Below are positions 26,641 through 40,200 of a stretch of 64,000 bases of DNA, piece after piece. The translations under genes and the position numbers were made by a program. Numbering within the stretch: position 1 is the stretch's first letter; the number at the start of each line of letters is the position of its first letter. The notes beneath the pieces are model-generated. The model made no database searches, had not been told where the DNA came from, and saw only the letters and a list, made by a program, of their open reading frames with translations. The DNA lies in NCBI RefSeq assembly GCF_901933205.1, contig NC_044581.1, forward strand, positions 15,713,501 through 15,777,500, read 5' to 3'. This DNA comes from Camarhynchus parvulus (Eukaryota > Chordata > Aves > Passeriformes > Thraupidae).

Positions 26641-29589
26641 ACTCTTTAGTCACTTTTATTTGGCCTCTATGAAATATGAATATAGAAAATCCAAACACTG
26701 AACCAGTGTTTAGAGAGAGGGAAAATCTGTTAAGTCAAAAAGTATTTGAAATACTTTACTGCCATTTCTTACTGTCGTATGAAATTATTAGTATTAGTTG
26801 TTATTACTAGTTTAAATACTGCTAATACAAGTTTTATCAAAGTAACTGTGGTGAAGAAATATGAAACTATTAAGCCAAAATATTTGTAAGCCTGCATGCA
26901 GTTAGGGTGGCACCATGCTGAAGAACTGCAAATTCAAAATTCATAATGAAACTAGTAGGAATTTTTCCCTAATTTAAATAAGAGTGAAAGCCTGAATCAG
27001 CTTTTTTTCAGGTGATTGACTTTTGCTTTTCCATCACATAAGCTAAAACATATCTTGAAACCTATTTTTAAATATACAGCATATTTCTTGGCCTTGCTGG
27101 AGCTTTTCTTCCCATCTTTCTCAGGAAAAAATAAAGTCAGTTGGTGTTGCTGGGGAGAAAAGAGACAGTATGGCCGGGATACCCACTGCTGGTATCAGTT
27201 ACATAAACAAGCAATCTTTTGCCATTTTCTTGTTGTTATTATTAGGGCCCTGGGCCAAATATGTTGAAATAAAGGCTGGAACTACAAATGGCTTTAGATG
27301 CAACACTACAGAATGTTGTGTCATGCAGATTTTTCATATTTTCTCTAATGCAAAACCTGAGGAAAAAAGCTCTGTAGTTGGATGTGGCATCCAGGTATTA
27401 TCCTGTTCAGTGGGCTAAAACACCTTCCTTGTTCAGTGAACAAAGCCCAAGAGCCTTCTCAGAAGTTTCTCCCCCCATAAATAACCTGGCCGTGAGTGAT
27501 CACAGGTGGGACTGGGCACTGAGGGTCCTGTGAGGGTGGAACAGCCCTGGGAATTGGGAGAGAAGGAGCCAGAGCCCTGGCACACAGCAGTGGGGTTCAA
27601 TCACTCTGTCCCAGATCTCTGGCAAGTGCTTAGGGCTGCAATTGCTGCAGAAAGCTGATGCACCACAGGGAGCCTTTGTTCTGCATCCCTTCGAGGCAGG
27701 TTTGGAAAAGAGCTGTCACACAGAGGAAAGGACACACCATTAGAACTGACCTAAGGTTAGCTAGCTAATGAAATCCACAATTGCTAAAGCCAAGATTTTT
27801 TTTCCCCAAAACCAAAAACTTCAGGACCTGAAAAGCTTTAAAAGTTGAGCAAAGTGAGAACCCAGAAGTTTGGCATGTTTGCCACAAACCACAAGGCTGC
27901 TGAACAGCAACTCAAAAACACTGCAGGTTTAGTCTTAAAATTTACTGGGGCAGAACTTCAGTCCTCCTGCTTTTCTAGTTCGTGGTAGCTCTTTCTACAG
28001 TACAATCCAAGAGAAAACACAAATAAACTGAATTTAAAGTTTCTTCCAACCATTTCCTGTTTGTGGATGTTTGGCATTTGCTGGGATTATGGCTAATTTG
28101 GTGCCAACATGAACGCTCCACTACTTTGATCTAGTTGGAAGAGAATGAGCAAACAGAATATTGTCAAATATCCTTTTGTTATTTTGGCAAGTAAGAAGCC
28201 AGCATTGCAACAGTATTATAACAATACAGTTATGATATTATCATCAGTATTACTGATTGCAAGCTACAGTTTGGTGACTTTTAATTTACATTTTATAACA
28301 CAACTTTTAGATATTAATATCCATCTGGGAGCTTTTTAGTTCTTCTGGATTCTCATACTTGAAACATTACAAATCCATTACATCCATGCATGGGGTCATA
28401 AAATACAGGAGAATTAAGACAACTCCCCCCTTCTCTGGGATTTCTAAAGCTCTTCACTGATTATGTTTTCTAAACCATTTCTGTAACTGCTTGGTCTTGT
28501 AGAATTTACTTTGCATTGGCCTCTTTACAAGTAGTGGAGAAGTAGAAACGTTATTCCAGGAAATATCTTCCACAGCATGCCCTTCTTAGAAATGTAAGTA
28601 CATTATCTGCTTTACACAAAAACCTGCAGGCACTCAAGGTGTTTATCTACACTGTAAAATTTCTTGTACGTATACAACAAACACATGACATCTAGGATGT
28701 GGCAGTGACAAAAGGAAGGTGAATCTATTGCCCATGGTAAGGCACATATTTATTTCGTTTTCATTCTTAGTTTAAGCATTCCCCACAAATGTATGACCTG
28801 CCTTATTGCTCAAAAAAGACAAACCCAAAACCAAAAGAAGTATGGCTTTAAATCGACTTACAGTAGAAATGTTTTTCAATATTTGGAGGACGATCAGAGG
28901 AAGATAGTTCTGTTGGTTCTAAAAAATTCTTACAAAACAAAATAAGCACGCAGAGCAGATACTGAAAAATTTCCTGATTTCTAGTGTCAATGGTTTCAAA
29001 GTTCAGAATGACCAGGATGATTACACATCATTTTCTTGCTGTCTCTGAGCATGCTTTCTGTGAATTTCATGGCTCTTCCTGCTTGAAATACTAAGTTTTT
29101 CAATGAACCAAGAGAGAAAAAGAAGTACTGCTGTACTATAAAATTGTGATGGAAAATCAACTAAATATTGTCCTGAAGAAGTGAACTCTGACAATTCCAC
29201 AGAATTTGTATGGATTATTGGGAAATCAGCCTCCTGTGATAGGACCTGGAGCTGGTTTGTTGGTTATGGCTTCATGGGGCATGGCTTTTTCTACAATTAC
29301 TAAAGACAGAGCAAATAAAACTTACAATCAAGACTTACTGCAGGGGTAGGTCGTACCCATTAAGTAGAACAAAGTCTGGCATTGCCGTTATCTTCCAGCT
29401 ACAAAAGGTCTTTTCCCCCTCTAAACGTTTATGGTGCAGTTAAGCAAGAAATACAGGGGAGCTTATAACGTGTTGAACAGAACACACTCTAACTTCAATT
29501 TTAAAATCACACATATATGGAACTGTATCGGGGGGGGGGGGGAGGGGCGGTGAGAAACACATTTTAAAAAACACTACAAATAAATTCTA
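26641..29589. other. Intergenic DNA between ZNF507 and DPY19L3
   Basis: Mostly AT-rich, with a moderately GC-richer patch at 27470-27740 that I cannot assign to a repeat family. No open frame looks like a gene. A run of 13 G residues (29530-29542) lies just before the DPY19L3 CpG island. Confidence 0.7.
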
Positions 29590-30520
29590 GGGCACTATTT
29601 GAGCAGAGCATCCTCCGACAGCGCGACCCTCGGGCAGCGGCCCCGCAGCCCCTTTCCCACGGGGATGCGAGGCTCGGAGCGCCGGCCGTGCCTCGCAGTG
29701 CCGGATTTCCGCCGCACGCCCGCCCGGGCCCGTTCGAACGGCGATGGAGCGGCAGCCGGGGCGGGGGCCGGGCCTGTGACGGGCGCCTGTGCCCGCCCCG
29801 GCTCTCGGTCTCCGCCCGGCAGGGCCGAGCGCCCGGCGCCGCGCCCGCCCCTTCCCCTTTCCCTTCCCCTTTCCCTTCGTTTTCCCTTCGCTTTCCCGTC
29901 CGTGCCCGCGGCGGGGCCCGGGCAGCTCCCGGAGCAGCGCCGGCAGCAGCGGCCGCAGGTACCGGGGGCGGGGAGCGGGCGGGGGAGCCGCGCGGGGCCG
30001 CGCAGGCCGCGGGAGCCCCGGGCCCGGCCCTGCCCCTGCCCCGGGCCCGGCTCTCGCGACGGCGGGGCCGGGTACGAGCCGCCCGCCCCGGCCAAGCCGA
30101 GCCCTGCGGCAGCGCCGTGCGAGGGGCGCTGGCACCGCGGGCGGGGCGGGGATGAGCATCTTGCCTTTGTTAATTAATTAATTAACTGTCAGGAGTGCCA
30201 CAAACCCGCTCTTCCTCAGCGTGAGCTTGCGCGGCTCCCCGCGTGTTTTCCCAGGTCTGTGAGGGGCAGGCGAAGCTCACCCGCTGCCAAAGCTTCGCAC
30301 AAAGTTGTGCGGCTGAGGCGCCGCTTCCCTGCGGCGCTGCCCGCAGCAGCCGGGTCGGATCGGCCCCGGGAGCAGCTGTTGCTGCCGGGACGGAGCGGGC
30401 GGTGCCTCCGGCAGGGACGGACGGATGGGTGGCACTGCCCGCCGGTGCCCGGTGACAGCAGCTCTGTGCCGGCGCCGAGAGCCGAGAGCGCCTGGCCCTG
30501 ACAGGGCAGGGGCTGGCCGA
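29590..30520 (+). promoter_or_regulatory. DPY19L3: DPY19L3 CpG-island promoter
   Basis: A sharp GC- and CpG-rich island begins near 29610 and ends near 30500, enclosing the inferred exon 1. It includes a 31-nt uninterrupted pyrimidine tract (29848-29878) and, unusually for an island, an AT-only palindrome of TTAA units near 30168-30185. No TATA box is evident. The long overlapping open frames on both strands are composition artefacts. Confidence 0.85.
29900..29958 (+). other. DPY19L3: DPY19L3 exon 1 (non-coding), approximate
   Basis: A GC-rich segment ends GCGGCCGCAG at 29958 before a donor GTACCG. I infer that it splices to the acceptor at 31092. The 5' edge is a guess, and another GT in the island could be the true donor. 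Confidence 0.4.
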
Positions 30521-31092
30521 GCTTTCGGGCTTGTGATGGTCTCAGTTCTACGGCTTGGAAAACGTCGAGTGTTCTTTTAATGCTGTTTCTAGTTTTTTAT
30601 AACACAGGTGTTCTCTGGCATCATTTTTGCATCTTTTGACCCCCTTTTTTGGGTGTTTCCTGAAAGTCAGGACTTAAATGACTGGCTTCTTATTTTAGGC
30701 ACTCAATTAAAATAGGCTGAAAAGACTAATTTTTCTTTGAAGGGATTAGACTTTTTAAAAAAGGGGAGCCTGGTGTGCGTTTTGAGTCAAGGGCTAAAAA
30801 ACTGAGGGCAGTCAAAATAACGAATCATTCTAAAAACCTGTTCTAGAGTATGTAAAATGGTGAACATTAATCTTTATAATTCTAAGGTAATGTTTTCTGT
30901 ACTTTAATTTGCTGAGTGGTACAGATTTAAAGACAAACCTTGCATTTTGATAAGGCAGCCTTTATGTACAGTAGAGTTCTAGAAGTCAAAGTCTGTGATG
31001 TCAGTAAGATGTGGTTTTATTTTCACATATTTCATACAGTATCAAGTGACTGCTTGGGTAGGAAGATGCATTGCTTGTGTGTGTCCATTTAG
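29959..31092 (+). other. DPY19L3: DPY19L3 intron 1
   Basis: The rest of the CpG island to about 30520, then AT-rich unique DNA. It ends at TGTGTGTGTCCATTTAG, a good acceptor at 31092. Confidence 0.6.
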
Positions 31093-31235
31093 GAGTCAGG
31101 CTGAAGAATAATGAATTAAAGTGACTGACACCATGACAACCATAAGACAGAGAAGGGTTGGAAAAGGCACAGAAGCAGCTGAAGATCAGCCTTCAGAGGA
31201 GACAAATGTGAAGCCTGATGGGAAAATTCTGCCTG
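31093..31235 (+). CDS. DPY19L3: DPY19L3 exon 2 (5' UTR end and residues 1-35)
   Basis: UTR 31093-31132, then ATG at 31133 with A at -3. Encodes MTTIRQRR and an acidic cytosolic N terminus. Donor CCTG|GTGGGT follows 31235, phase 1. Confidence 0.9.
31111..31119 (+). promoter_or_regulatory. DPY19L3: Two-codon upstream ORF
   Basis: ATG AAT TAA lies in the 5' UTR part of exon 2. Its stop ends 13 nt before the DPY19L3 ATG at 31133, in a different frame. Its ATG has A at -3, so initiation is plausible. Confidence 0.6.
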
Positions 31236-34200
31236 GTGGGTAATGAAAAACAAAGTGACATTATGGCTTTTTTTTTTGTTTTGATCTGTCCTAAGCACAG
31301 CTCAGAGCTAGGCTTGTGCTAAATGCATTTCCATACTTGAATATCACCAAAATTAATTGGATGAGACAGAGGGTCTCATGCAGATTGCTGCATGTCAATC
31401 TTATCTCTGTTTTAAAATTTAAATTGTTTCAATTTATTATTGGTGACACACTGTCAGCTTGTATGAAGCCATCCAAAGTTCTTCGAAGAATCCCAGTCCA
31501 AATCATTGGTAACATAAAAGGATTTGAAGACAGCTGATGAAATGTACTTAAAAATAGGCAGGTTGCATATAAAATCTGAATTTAACTGGTTAGGTGAATT
31601 TTTGTATGGAATTATAGCTTTAGAGCTGACAAAGTTCCTTGTTTTTGGGGGGGATTTTTAGATTAACTTATTTTAAGGGATATTTTGATCTAAATTCTAA
31701 ATGTTTCTCTGCATTTGGGCAGATGAAAGGAAAGTTCTGTTGTTGTTTCTGCACAAACTCACTTAGGCTATGTACAAAAAGAATAAGAGCTCATAGCTCT
31801 CCTGCAGCCCTGCCCTCAGTTCCATGGAATTGCAGTTGGAACCCTTAAGCAGATGTCACACATAGTGTGAAAAAGCCATTTCAAAGATACAATTCCAGAT
31901 CTCAAATCCATATTAAACCTTACATTAGCATTGAAAATACAGAAGCCCCAGGAATGTAAGTGCACGGTGAAGGCCTGGAGGGTCACACATCCCATCCCTG
32001 CCCTTGCTCCTGTGTCAGCAGGAGCCCATCTGCAATTCAGAGCATGACACCATCATCAAAGGCTGCTTTGGCTGCTCTTCAGTCTCTTTGTGGGTATTTA
32101 CTGAGGCTTCTGAACCTTCACTGTTGTTTTTTTACAAAATCTGAGCAAACCCCCCAAAAAAGGCAGCTATTTTTAGACCTTTCTTGTGAATTTCTTGCTT
32201 TGTCATCAGTCATGCTGTATTGCTTGAATTTAAAAAGTTCTGGAAGATATTTCAATTCAGATTTACACATTAGTTATGGCATGGAGCTCAACTTGTACAG
32301 GATCATGGTGTCCTTAAATTTAAAGTATACCAATTAAGACACAATTTATTTCACTTTGTATGTAAATAAAATACTCTGATTTTCCTATGTGGGAGAATAA
32401 AAACAAATATGTGTTAAAACCAGGTGTCCTGTAACCTGCAGAATGTAAACTGTGCTAGCATAGGCAATGGATAAATGGCTTTCCAAAATCCCCATAGGTT
32501 CAGTAATATGTTTCACACTTACAGACTGAAATATTTTTTTTCCAAGATCCTCCAGGTGGAAAGCTGTGGAGCATACTCTCAATAACTGTTGGTGGAATTG
32601 TTGCCATCTCTCTTGGACTTCTTACTTCTGTTTATGTAGCTACACTGCATGAAAATGACCTGTGGTTTTCCAATATCAAGGTAACAATCATTTTCCTAGT
32701 TTCATCCTAGTTTTGTGGAGCATTAATATGAGCATTATGAAATTTCATTTATTTGGGTATTTGTATTGCAACCCTCTCAAGACCAGAATATTTCATTTTT
32801 AAAAATTCCATTTAAAAAAAGCTGTGCTTCCCTTCCCACCATACTTCATCAGTTCTATAAATACCTGTCCCCAATTTTTTCTCTAAAAATACTGCTGGAG
32901 AGCTCCTGTTTGAGTTGTAGCTATGGTTCTTCCAAAAATTAATCTTTATCTACAATAGAATTTCAACATTTTGCTATATCTTTTTCTATAATCATCTTAC
33001 TTTTTTCCAAAGCAATCTAAAATTAAAAACCAACAGTTAAAAGTATGCAAAATCCTGGCACACAGTTCCTGAATTGTATTTCCACTGTTGTAATATTTTG
33101 TAATACAGTTTAGGAACAGTCTCTTGCTACTCAAAACTAATTTTATATAATGTCATCCTAAATGTGCAACCCTCAAAACATTTTCTGCCATTCACTGATG
33201 TCAACACAACCATTCCCAAGACCCAGGACTGACTAGTTTTTTTGTAGAATCACTGCAGAGAAAATAATGCAGCTGTACCCACAGCTAAATTTAACCAGAG
33301 AAAAGAACAGGTGAGTCATTTCCCTTTCAAATGCCTAAAATCCATTCTCCTAGGTCTGTGTATTGTATTGTTCAAAAAGTACATTTATTTAACTGGAATA
33401 CTTGCCTTGCAATATGTCTTTTCTATGCTACACTTTTTGTGGCACAGAAACATTTATATTCCCCTAATACAAATAATTTGCATTTCCTGCAACAGTTGCT
33501 GTTGTATTATACCTATAATACTGTGTTGTGCCCACCCTTATCTTCCCTTTATTATACAGAGAGGTTGTACTCAATATATTGAAGATACACCTTGGGTTTG
33601 CCTTTTCCTTCCAAAAGCAAGTAGTGAATAATTTCAAGGTGCTGAATATTTCCAAGTACAAGCAGGCATGGACTTGTGGCAATGTGTAAACATAATGGAT
33701 GCATCTTTTTTATTCTGTCAGACTGACCCAGAGAAGCACAGAGTTGACTGAAATAAGCAGCTCTGTAGTTATAATTAAGTTTCCCCTCAATGTGTGAAAC
33801 AGTTGTTTTGTTTGATAATTATTATTTTCATTTTAAGTACACTAGAATACCACTAGATATCAAAACTGAAAGAAACCCCTCTAGTTTTTGGAGCCTGGAT
33901 TCTGTTGTCTTTGTAGCTGTTCTTTCATCCCATGGGGATAATGGATAGCTGGTAACACTGCAACAAGAGCAATTTCAGCCAATTTGATGGAAAGATTCTG
34001 AGAAACATTAAGTTCATCTGGCAGCAGGGTAAAGGAGAAAGAGCTGCAGACACTCCCTGGTTTCACAGTGTCCCTTCTTCAGAGGGATGTGATCTCCACC
34101 AGAGCATGCATGTGGAGATTGCACAGTGCTGCTCACTTCAAACAAAATACTGCTTTAGGAGTGGTAGGGGGGAGAGGAGTGCATATGAAGAGTCTGAAAT

Positions 34201-37200
34201 TTCCTGCAAAGCTGAGGCAGGAAGGCTCATCCCAATATCTGTAAAACAATCCACAGCTGTCTCTGTGCCTGTGTGTAGGAGTGTGGTCTCTCCAGGGATA
34301 GGTACATGTTTTCCAGCACTTCTCAACCAGCTAATCTTTTCATTACAACACATACTTTATACTAAGAAAGATAAGACCCTCAAAAATCACGTGGAAAATA
34401 AGTGCAAAAGGTGCTTTCTTCTCTAACATTTTTATAGTTTGGCCAAAGCATCTATTTTTGCAGGTATTAACTGAACTTTCCAAAAGTTTGAAAAGTGTAA
34501 GTTTTGTTTTAGTCCATACCCCTGCCCAGGTTCTCAGAAGGGGGAGCTGCAGTCTAATCCTTGCCCCACAATTATTGCCTGCCTTGATTAGTGAAATACA
34601 GAGGTGAGATCTCATTTCATTATATTTTCATTAAACATAGCATAGAATAAATGGATGCATTACAAATGCACATCCAGTGTTTTATTAATCCCCATGCTTG
34701 TGAAATACAGTAGAGCAACATCACTGCTCTGCAACATAGAAAAGAAAAATTCTAAATCAGTTCTAGTTCCATGTATTTTAAACTACTAACTTCAGTCACC
34801 CTGAGCTGGCTGTAAATGGGGCAGATTTGAGGATTTATGTTGCTGAAATCTGATACAAAAATTGTATAACAATTATGATTCCCCTGAACTTTGTTCCTTT
34901 CATCCAATAAGCTACAATTAGTCAGATGATAAATTCATGCCCAAAAGGATCTGTGTAGCAACTTAATACAGAGATGTAATGGAAGACCTGTTCTGTCATC
35001 TTTTCTTTCATATGAAGGTAGTCTTGTCTTCTATTTGAAATCTGCAGTGTTTTCCTGACACTTCTGCACCAGGCAAATGTTTGTACCTGCACCTTTTAGG
35101 TGCAAAAGATGGAATTTTGGTTCTGAAGACCCCACTGATACATGAACACCTCAACTGCACGTTTAAAAAGTAGGCAGTTGTATTCAATCCTAAAAATGGG
35201 AAGTAAAAAGAGTTTATTATGCAAAGTCATGATTCCTAACTCCTAAATAATTGGAGTCAGGACTTGCACACACACTTGCAGTGATTGCCTTTCTGTAATT
35301 TCTGTTGCAATTCATCAAAAGCCAGTTCAGATTTGGGTGTCTTCCAGCAATGGTTCACCCAAGTAGAAAAACTGTCTGGTTGTTGTTCAACTGTTGTGCT
35401 GTATTTTGAATATTGCTTTCAACAGTGCATTGATTTCAGCTGCTGCTCTGTGTGTGAGCCTTGTTCTTGTTTGCTGGTAAATGTGCCTGCTATTATCCAT
35501 TAGCCATGGTCACAGGAGAAAGATGTACCATTGTTTTCTTATCAGAAAAACTGAAAAAGCACATCTTGAAGAGTGATTTATGCAATGAAGGAATATGCAA
35601 TGAAGGAAATACACAGTTGTTCCTTTGATTTTTTTTATTTCAAGACTTCCTGAAAGAATGACCAAAAAAAAAATGAAACAGAAAAGATTCAGCGTATCAT
35701 GATACCTAGTCAGGAGCTGTGTTTGTGTCCCCTTCCAGCAGGGATCACAGGTTACAATCACTTAAATTGATCAACTAATTTTTAAGAAAAAAATTTGAAT
35801 CTCTTCTCATATACATTAAACCAACAAACATTTCTGTTTGTGATGGTGGAAGTCAAAACAGATTTCTTATCCAAAAATTCTTTCTCAGTTTTCTGTAAAT
35901 GTTCTGGCATAACACATCTGAAATGGCTTGTCTATTTTCAGTGATTTTCAGTAGCAGTTTAGTGGCTGCCCCTCCAGTGTGGCATCTTTTGGGAACAGAA
36001 TCTGCTATGCAAATAGAAAAATGAGGGGCCACCTCTCCTGTCAGCCATTGCTTGTTCAACTGCAAATTCTGAAGACACTTTGAACAGGAATAAGCCAAGG
36101 CCACGTAGCAAATTAATACTGTAAGAAAAACAGATAATCTTCAGAGCATTCATTTCTTCTTCATCCCTTCCGAGTTTAGATACTGATATTGATTTTTCCT
36201 TTAATAAAATTACTGCTTGCAGAAAGTCAGGAATCAAAATATAAGATTGTAAGTCTTTCAGGATAGGAGTGCCAGGATTTAGTCTGTGAAGTGCTCCTAT
36301 TGTCCCTTTCTACATTTTGAATGCAAACCAAAGATCATTGCCCAGAGAATCTGTGGCTGCCCCTGGATCCCTGGAAATGTCCAAGGCCAGGTTGGACACT
36401 GGGGATGGAGCAGCCTGGGATGGTGCAGGGGGTGGCACTGAATGGGCTTTTAGGTCCCTTCCAGCCCCAAACAAAATCATTCCATGAAGAAAAGCAGGGA
36501 GACAGGTGATGAGAACTGCACAAAGTGAATGCTCAGGCATGAAGGGAACTCAGGCATGCAGGACTTTGGCAGTACTTCTGCACAGAAGTGCCTGTCGAGG
36601 TGCTAGGGGTGCTTTTACTCTGGATCAGATCTGATCTGGAGCACACCACTCGAAGAGATGGGCTGTATGTTGCCATCCAGGAGAGCTTTCAAAGGATTAA
36701 ATACATTTGCTGAAGGCTTGTTCTCACCTGGGAACACTGACAGCAGCTGTGTGTTGAGAAAATGTTCAAATCTTCCTGGTCTTAAATTGAAAAACTAATA
36801 AATAGTTTCAGTTACACAGATTTTGTTCTAGCAATCTCAAAAAAAGAAAAGTAATCGGAGCTTTATTTATGCTCATTATTTATAGAAAAACTCAACTCAG
36901 ACTTTGGCTGCTTGCTCAGCATTCTGAAGGACTTGCTTAAGGAGTTTGAGAAATCAGAAGCTCTAAAATTTTGCACTGCCCTTGAGAGAAAGTCCTTTGT
37001 ATTTGGTTGTGAATGCTTAATATTATGAGGATGCAATTGCATAAATTGAAATAATAAGCAGCTCTCTGTGTGTCCCAGAGGAATGTGTTCTTTATTTTTC
37101 CCTTGGAACAGTGATAACTTCTTTGTTACCACCTCACAAAGTGAAGATACAGACAGATAAGCATGTGCTCTCACAGTGTTTACCCATAAGTCTGTATGTT

Positions 37201-40200
37201 TTTATAGACATGGAATGCTAGGAAAAGTATAAATTGCTGTAGAACTGGAAAAGTATTTTCAGTGAATAAAACAGATGTTATCTTAGCATGAAACAGATGT
37301 AAAACTCACTAGTGTTTGTCTCGTAAAGTATAGCATTTGGTTGAATACATCTGGTGCCAGGATTACAAATTAATCATGTTTGAATGCATTTTTGCTAATT
37401 AGATCCCCCTCTGTGACTCCTCTCTCCCCCTTAATAAATTCCAAATGCTAGCATTCCCTTTTTTTTTTCCTTTATGAGCATTTAAGAGTCAGCCACTTTT
37501 TGGTATTGGAAAACTTTTCAGTAGTGATGAATTTGAAAGTAGAGCTTGTTTAAAATCCAGCACTCTGATTTTGCTAAGTGTGTGGCTTTTGGTATGATGA
37601 TGATTTATATGTCACAGGGCAGCTGGAGAGTTTAATTGTGAACTTAGATTAAATCACTTGTGGTTTTATCCATTGACTTTTCTCAGACCAGAACTAATAT
37701 TGGTTTGTCAACAAGTGACTTCAATAAAACACATGCTTTGAGATAAGAACCTGCACTGGGCAGCAGAGGAGAGAAGAACATGGGTTTTTGTCAAGCTTTA
37801 TGTTAGCTCTGAAATAGAATTGATTCTGCTCCAGCATAAGAGTTGGGATTGTATGAGAAAGTTGAAAGTCTTGGGGTTCTGTACAAGGTTGCATTAACAA
37901 GATTGACATTCATTAAAGTCTCTGGAAAAGTAATATTTTGTTATTTCTGCAACATTCTTTTGTACAGAAAGATGAATTCATAAGGTTATTTTTATAAATC
38001 ACACAAGTTTTTTAGTGACTTGCATATACCACATACAGGGATTTCACTGGATTTTCAAACCTCAGTATGAACTTACTGCTTAGGAGATGCATTTGCTGGG
38101 ATGTTACTATACAAACTACTAAAAAGATCACTAATACTAGAACAATTCTACATAAGACAATTGTTAGTTTTCATCAGATTGGTTGTTCATGCCATCTTTT
38201 TTTTAATGTGGTTGCCCAAAGCTGTGGATTTGTTAAATTTCATTAGGTCTTCACAACTAATGAGGTAACAAAAGGAAATGCATTCCAAAGCAAAGAGCTT
38301 TCAGATCTTACTAGACCCCATCTGCTACAATATCAGCTAAGAAAAAGGCATAGTTTGAAATGTACCTGGTTTGAAGTGTACCTTATAATAATTTAAATAA
38401 TTTGAACATTTTTAATTAGAAATAAGAAGTTCACCTGGCCCTAAAGCCAAGTAGTCCCTTTTCCTTTCAGCTGTAGGTTAAGAATGAGAGTGATGGCAGC
38501 TGGCTTCCTGCAAGAAGCAGTGTTGAACAAGTGGGCAGCAGCATCCCCTGCCAGCTGAAATATCCCTGACATCATGGTGCAGCCCCCTCATAGCACACTG
38601 AATTAATTGAGCCTTGAGCTGGCAAAGCCGTGGAACACAGTGGGATAACTACGCCTGCGAGAAAAGGTTAAATGCACAAAGCAGGGATATGCAGCTTTAC
38701 AGCCCAGCTGTGGGCCACTGTGCCAATCTAAACTTGTCATATTACAAAAAAATAGTGAAATGCCCAAAGTATTTCCAAGCAGCTTATCAGAATCACAAAG
38801 AGTTTGTACATTTCCCCAGTTAAAAGAGTCATTTACACCCCAGCTGTTTGCCTCTCACCCTAGTTAGTCCATGTATGTTCACCTTTGGTTGAACTAAGTT
38901 GCTTAGGATGTGAAACCCAAGGACTGAAGCCTCTCTGGAGGTCAGTTGCTCTGGTGCTGCAGGAATTGAAGGCAGCTTTGGATGATGGTGAAAAGCAAAT
39001 GGAAAGTGAATTTCCTGTTGAACTTCACTTGCAGGAGGTCGAAAGAGAAATTTCATTCAGAACCGAGTGTGGACTTTATTATTCCTACTACAAACAGATG
39101 ATTCAGGCTGCTTCCATTCAGCAAGGTATTGTAAACTGTAAAGTAAGTTTTGCAGCTGTCTATTTGTAGGTTTGGTTGGGGTTTTTTTTCCAAATATAAT
39201 TGAGAACAAGGCATACCATAACTATGAAGGATAGTGTAACAATTGTACTGGAGACAGATTTATTCTGTTCCTATGCCAGGGAGCCACTAAGTTATGGACA
39301 TAATAAATTTCACAATGATGCGTTGATTTCTGTGCCACACCTTCACATGCTGATGAAGGCAATCACTTTGAGGGACAGCTTTCATATCTGTTCAGGTTTC
39401 AGCTTGCTGGTTTATTCAGTTTATACAGTTTATTACTTTCATTTTTATTCGTCTCTTGTTTAATTTGACGTATGAGCTATTTCTGGGAAGGGGCAATGTT
39501 TTTTGCTGTATTCCTGGACAGTAAATGACACAAGGAGCAGCTTCCAAGGAAATCATACACAGTGATGGGGCTTTCTCAGAGTGTCTCATGTTTTCTAGAT
39601 ATTTAGCTGTTGCTCCTTAGCAATTTTGCTTATACTACACATTTTTCAATAATAACTTCACCTGTGATTAAAGTAGTGCCAAGAACAGTTCTCAGGATCC
39701 AGAATGTACCACAGATTCTATGCTGGGGATGGAAGTATAAAAATAAATGTTTTATACACTACTAAATATATAGTACTTGAATTAGCACTGTGAGTCACAT
39801 TTGAAGCAGGGAAGCTGAAGACCTCAGAAGGTCATGTTGATTCAGAGGTAATATGTTCTGAATCGTTGACTCAAAGTTTGCAGTTTCTGATGAGAGATCC
39901 TAAAATACCTTTGAAAAAGTTATTCACTGTTCAAATGAAGATGGAGGGGGAAAATGACAATCTCCTATTTCAATTTCTCTTTATCATTAAGGTTTACATG
40001 GTTTAGTATATGACAATAAAACTGAATCTGTGAGGACAATTAACATACTTGAAAGAATGAATGTTTACCAGGAGGTGTTTCTCAGCATTCTGTATAGGAT
40101 TCTTCCAATTCAGGTAGGCATTTATTTCTGGCTTTAGATTGTAAGTGCATTATGAAGATTGCGCAGTGAATCCTAGCTCCCCTTTGTAGATATTTTCTAA

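Larger units (their letters stand above)
32681..39034 (+). other. DPY19L3: DPY19L3 intron 3
   Basis: A 6.4-kb AT-rich intron. It contains a 15-bp tandem duplication at 35581-35610 and a CR1 fragment at 36342-36488. No open frame has gene-like features. Confidence 0.75.

Noticed and set aside
29587..30181. Open frames of 130-192 codons on both strands
   Set aside because: Same CpG-island artefact at the DPY19L3 promoter; no conserved protein recognised.
32556..32680. DPY19L3 exon 3 beginning at the downstream AG as the main form
   Set aside because: The upstream AG has the stronger pyrimidine tract and gives a length closer to human; kept only as an alternative.
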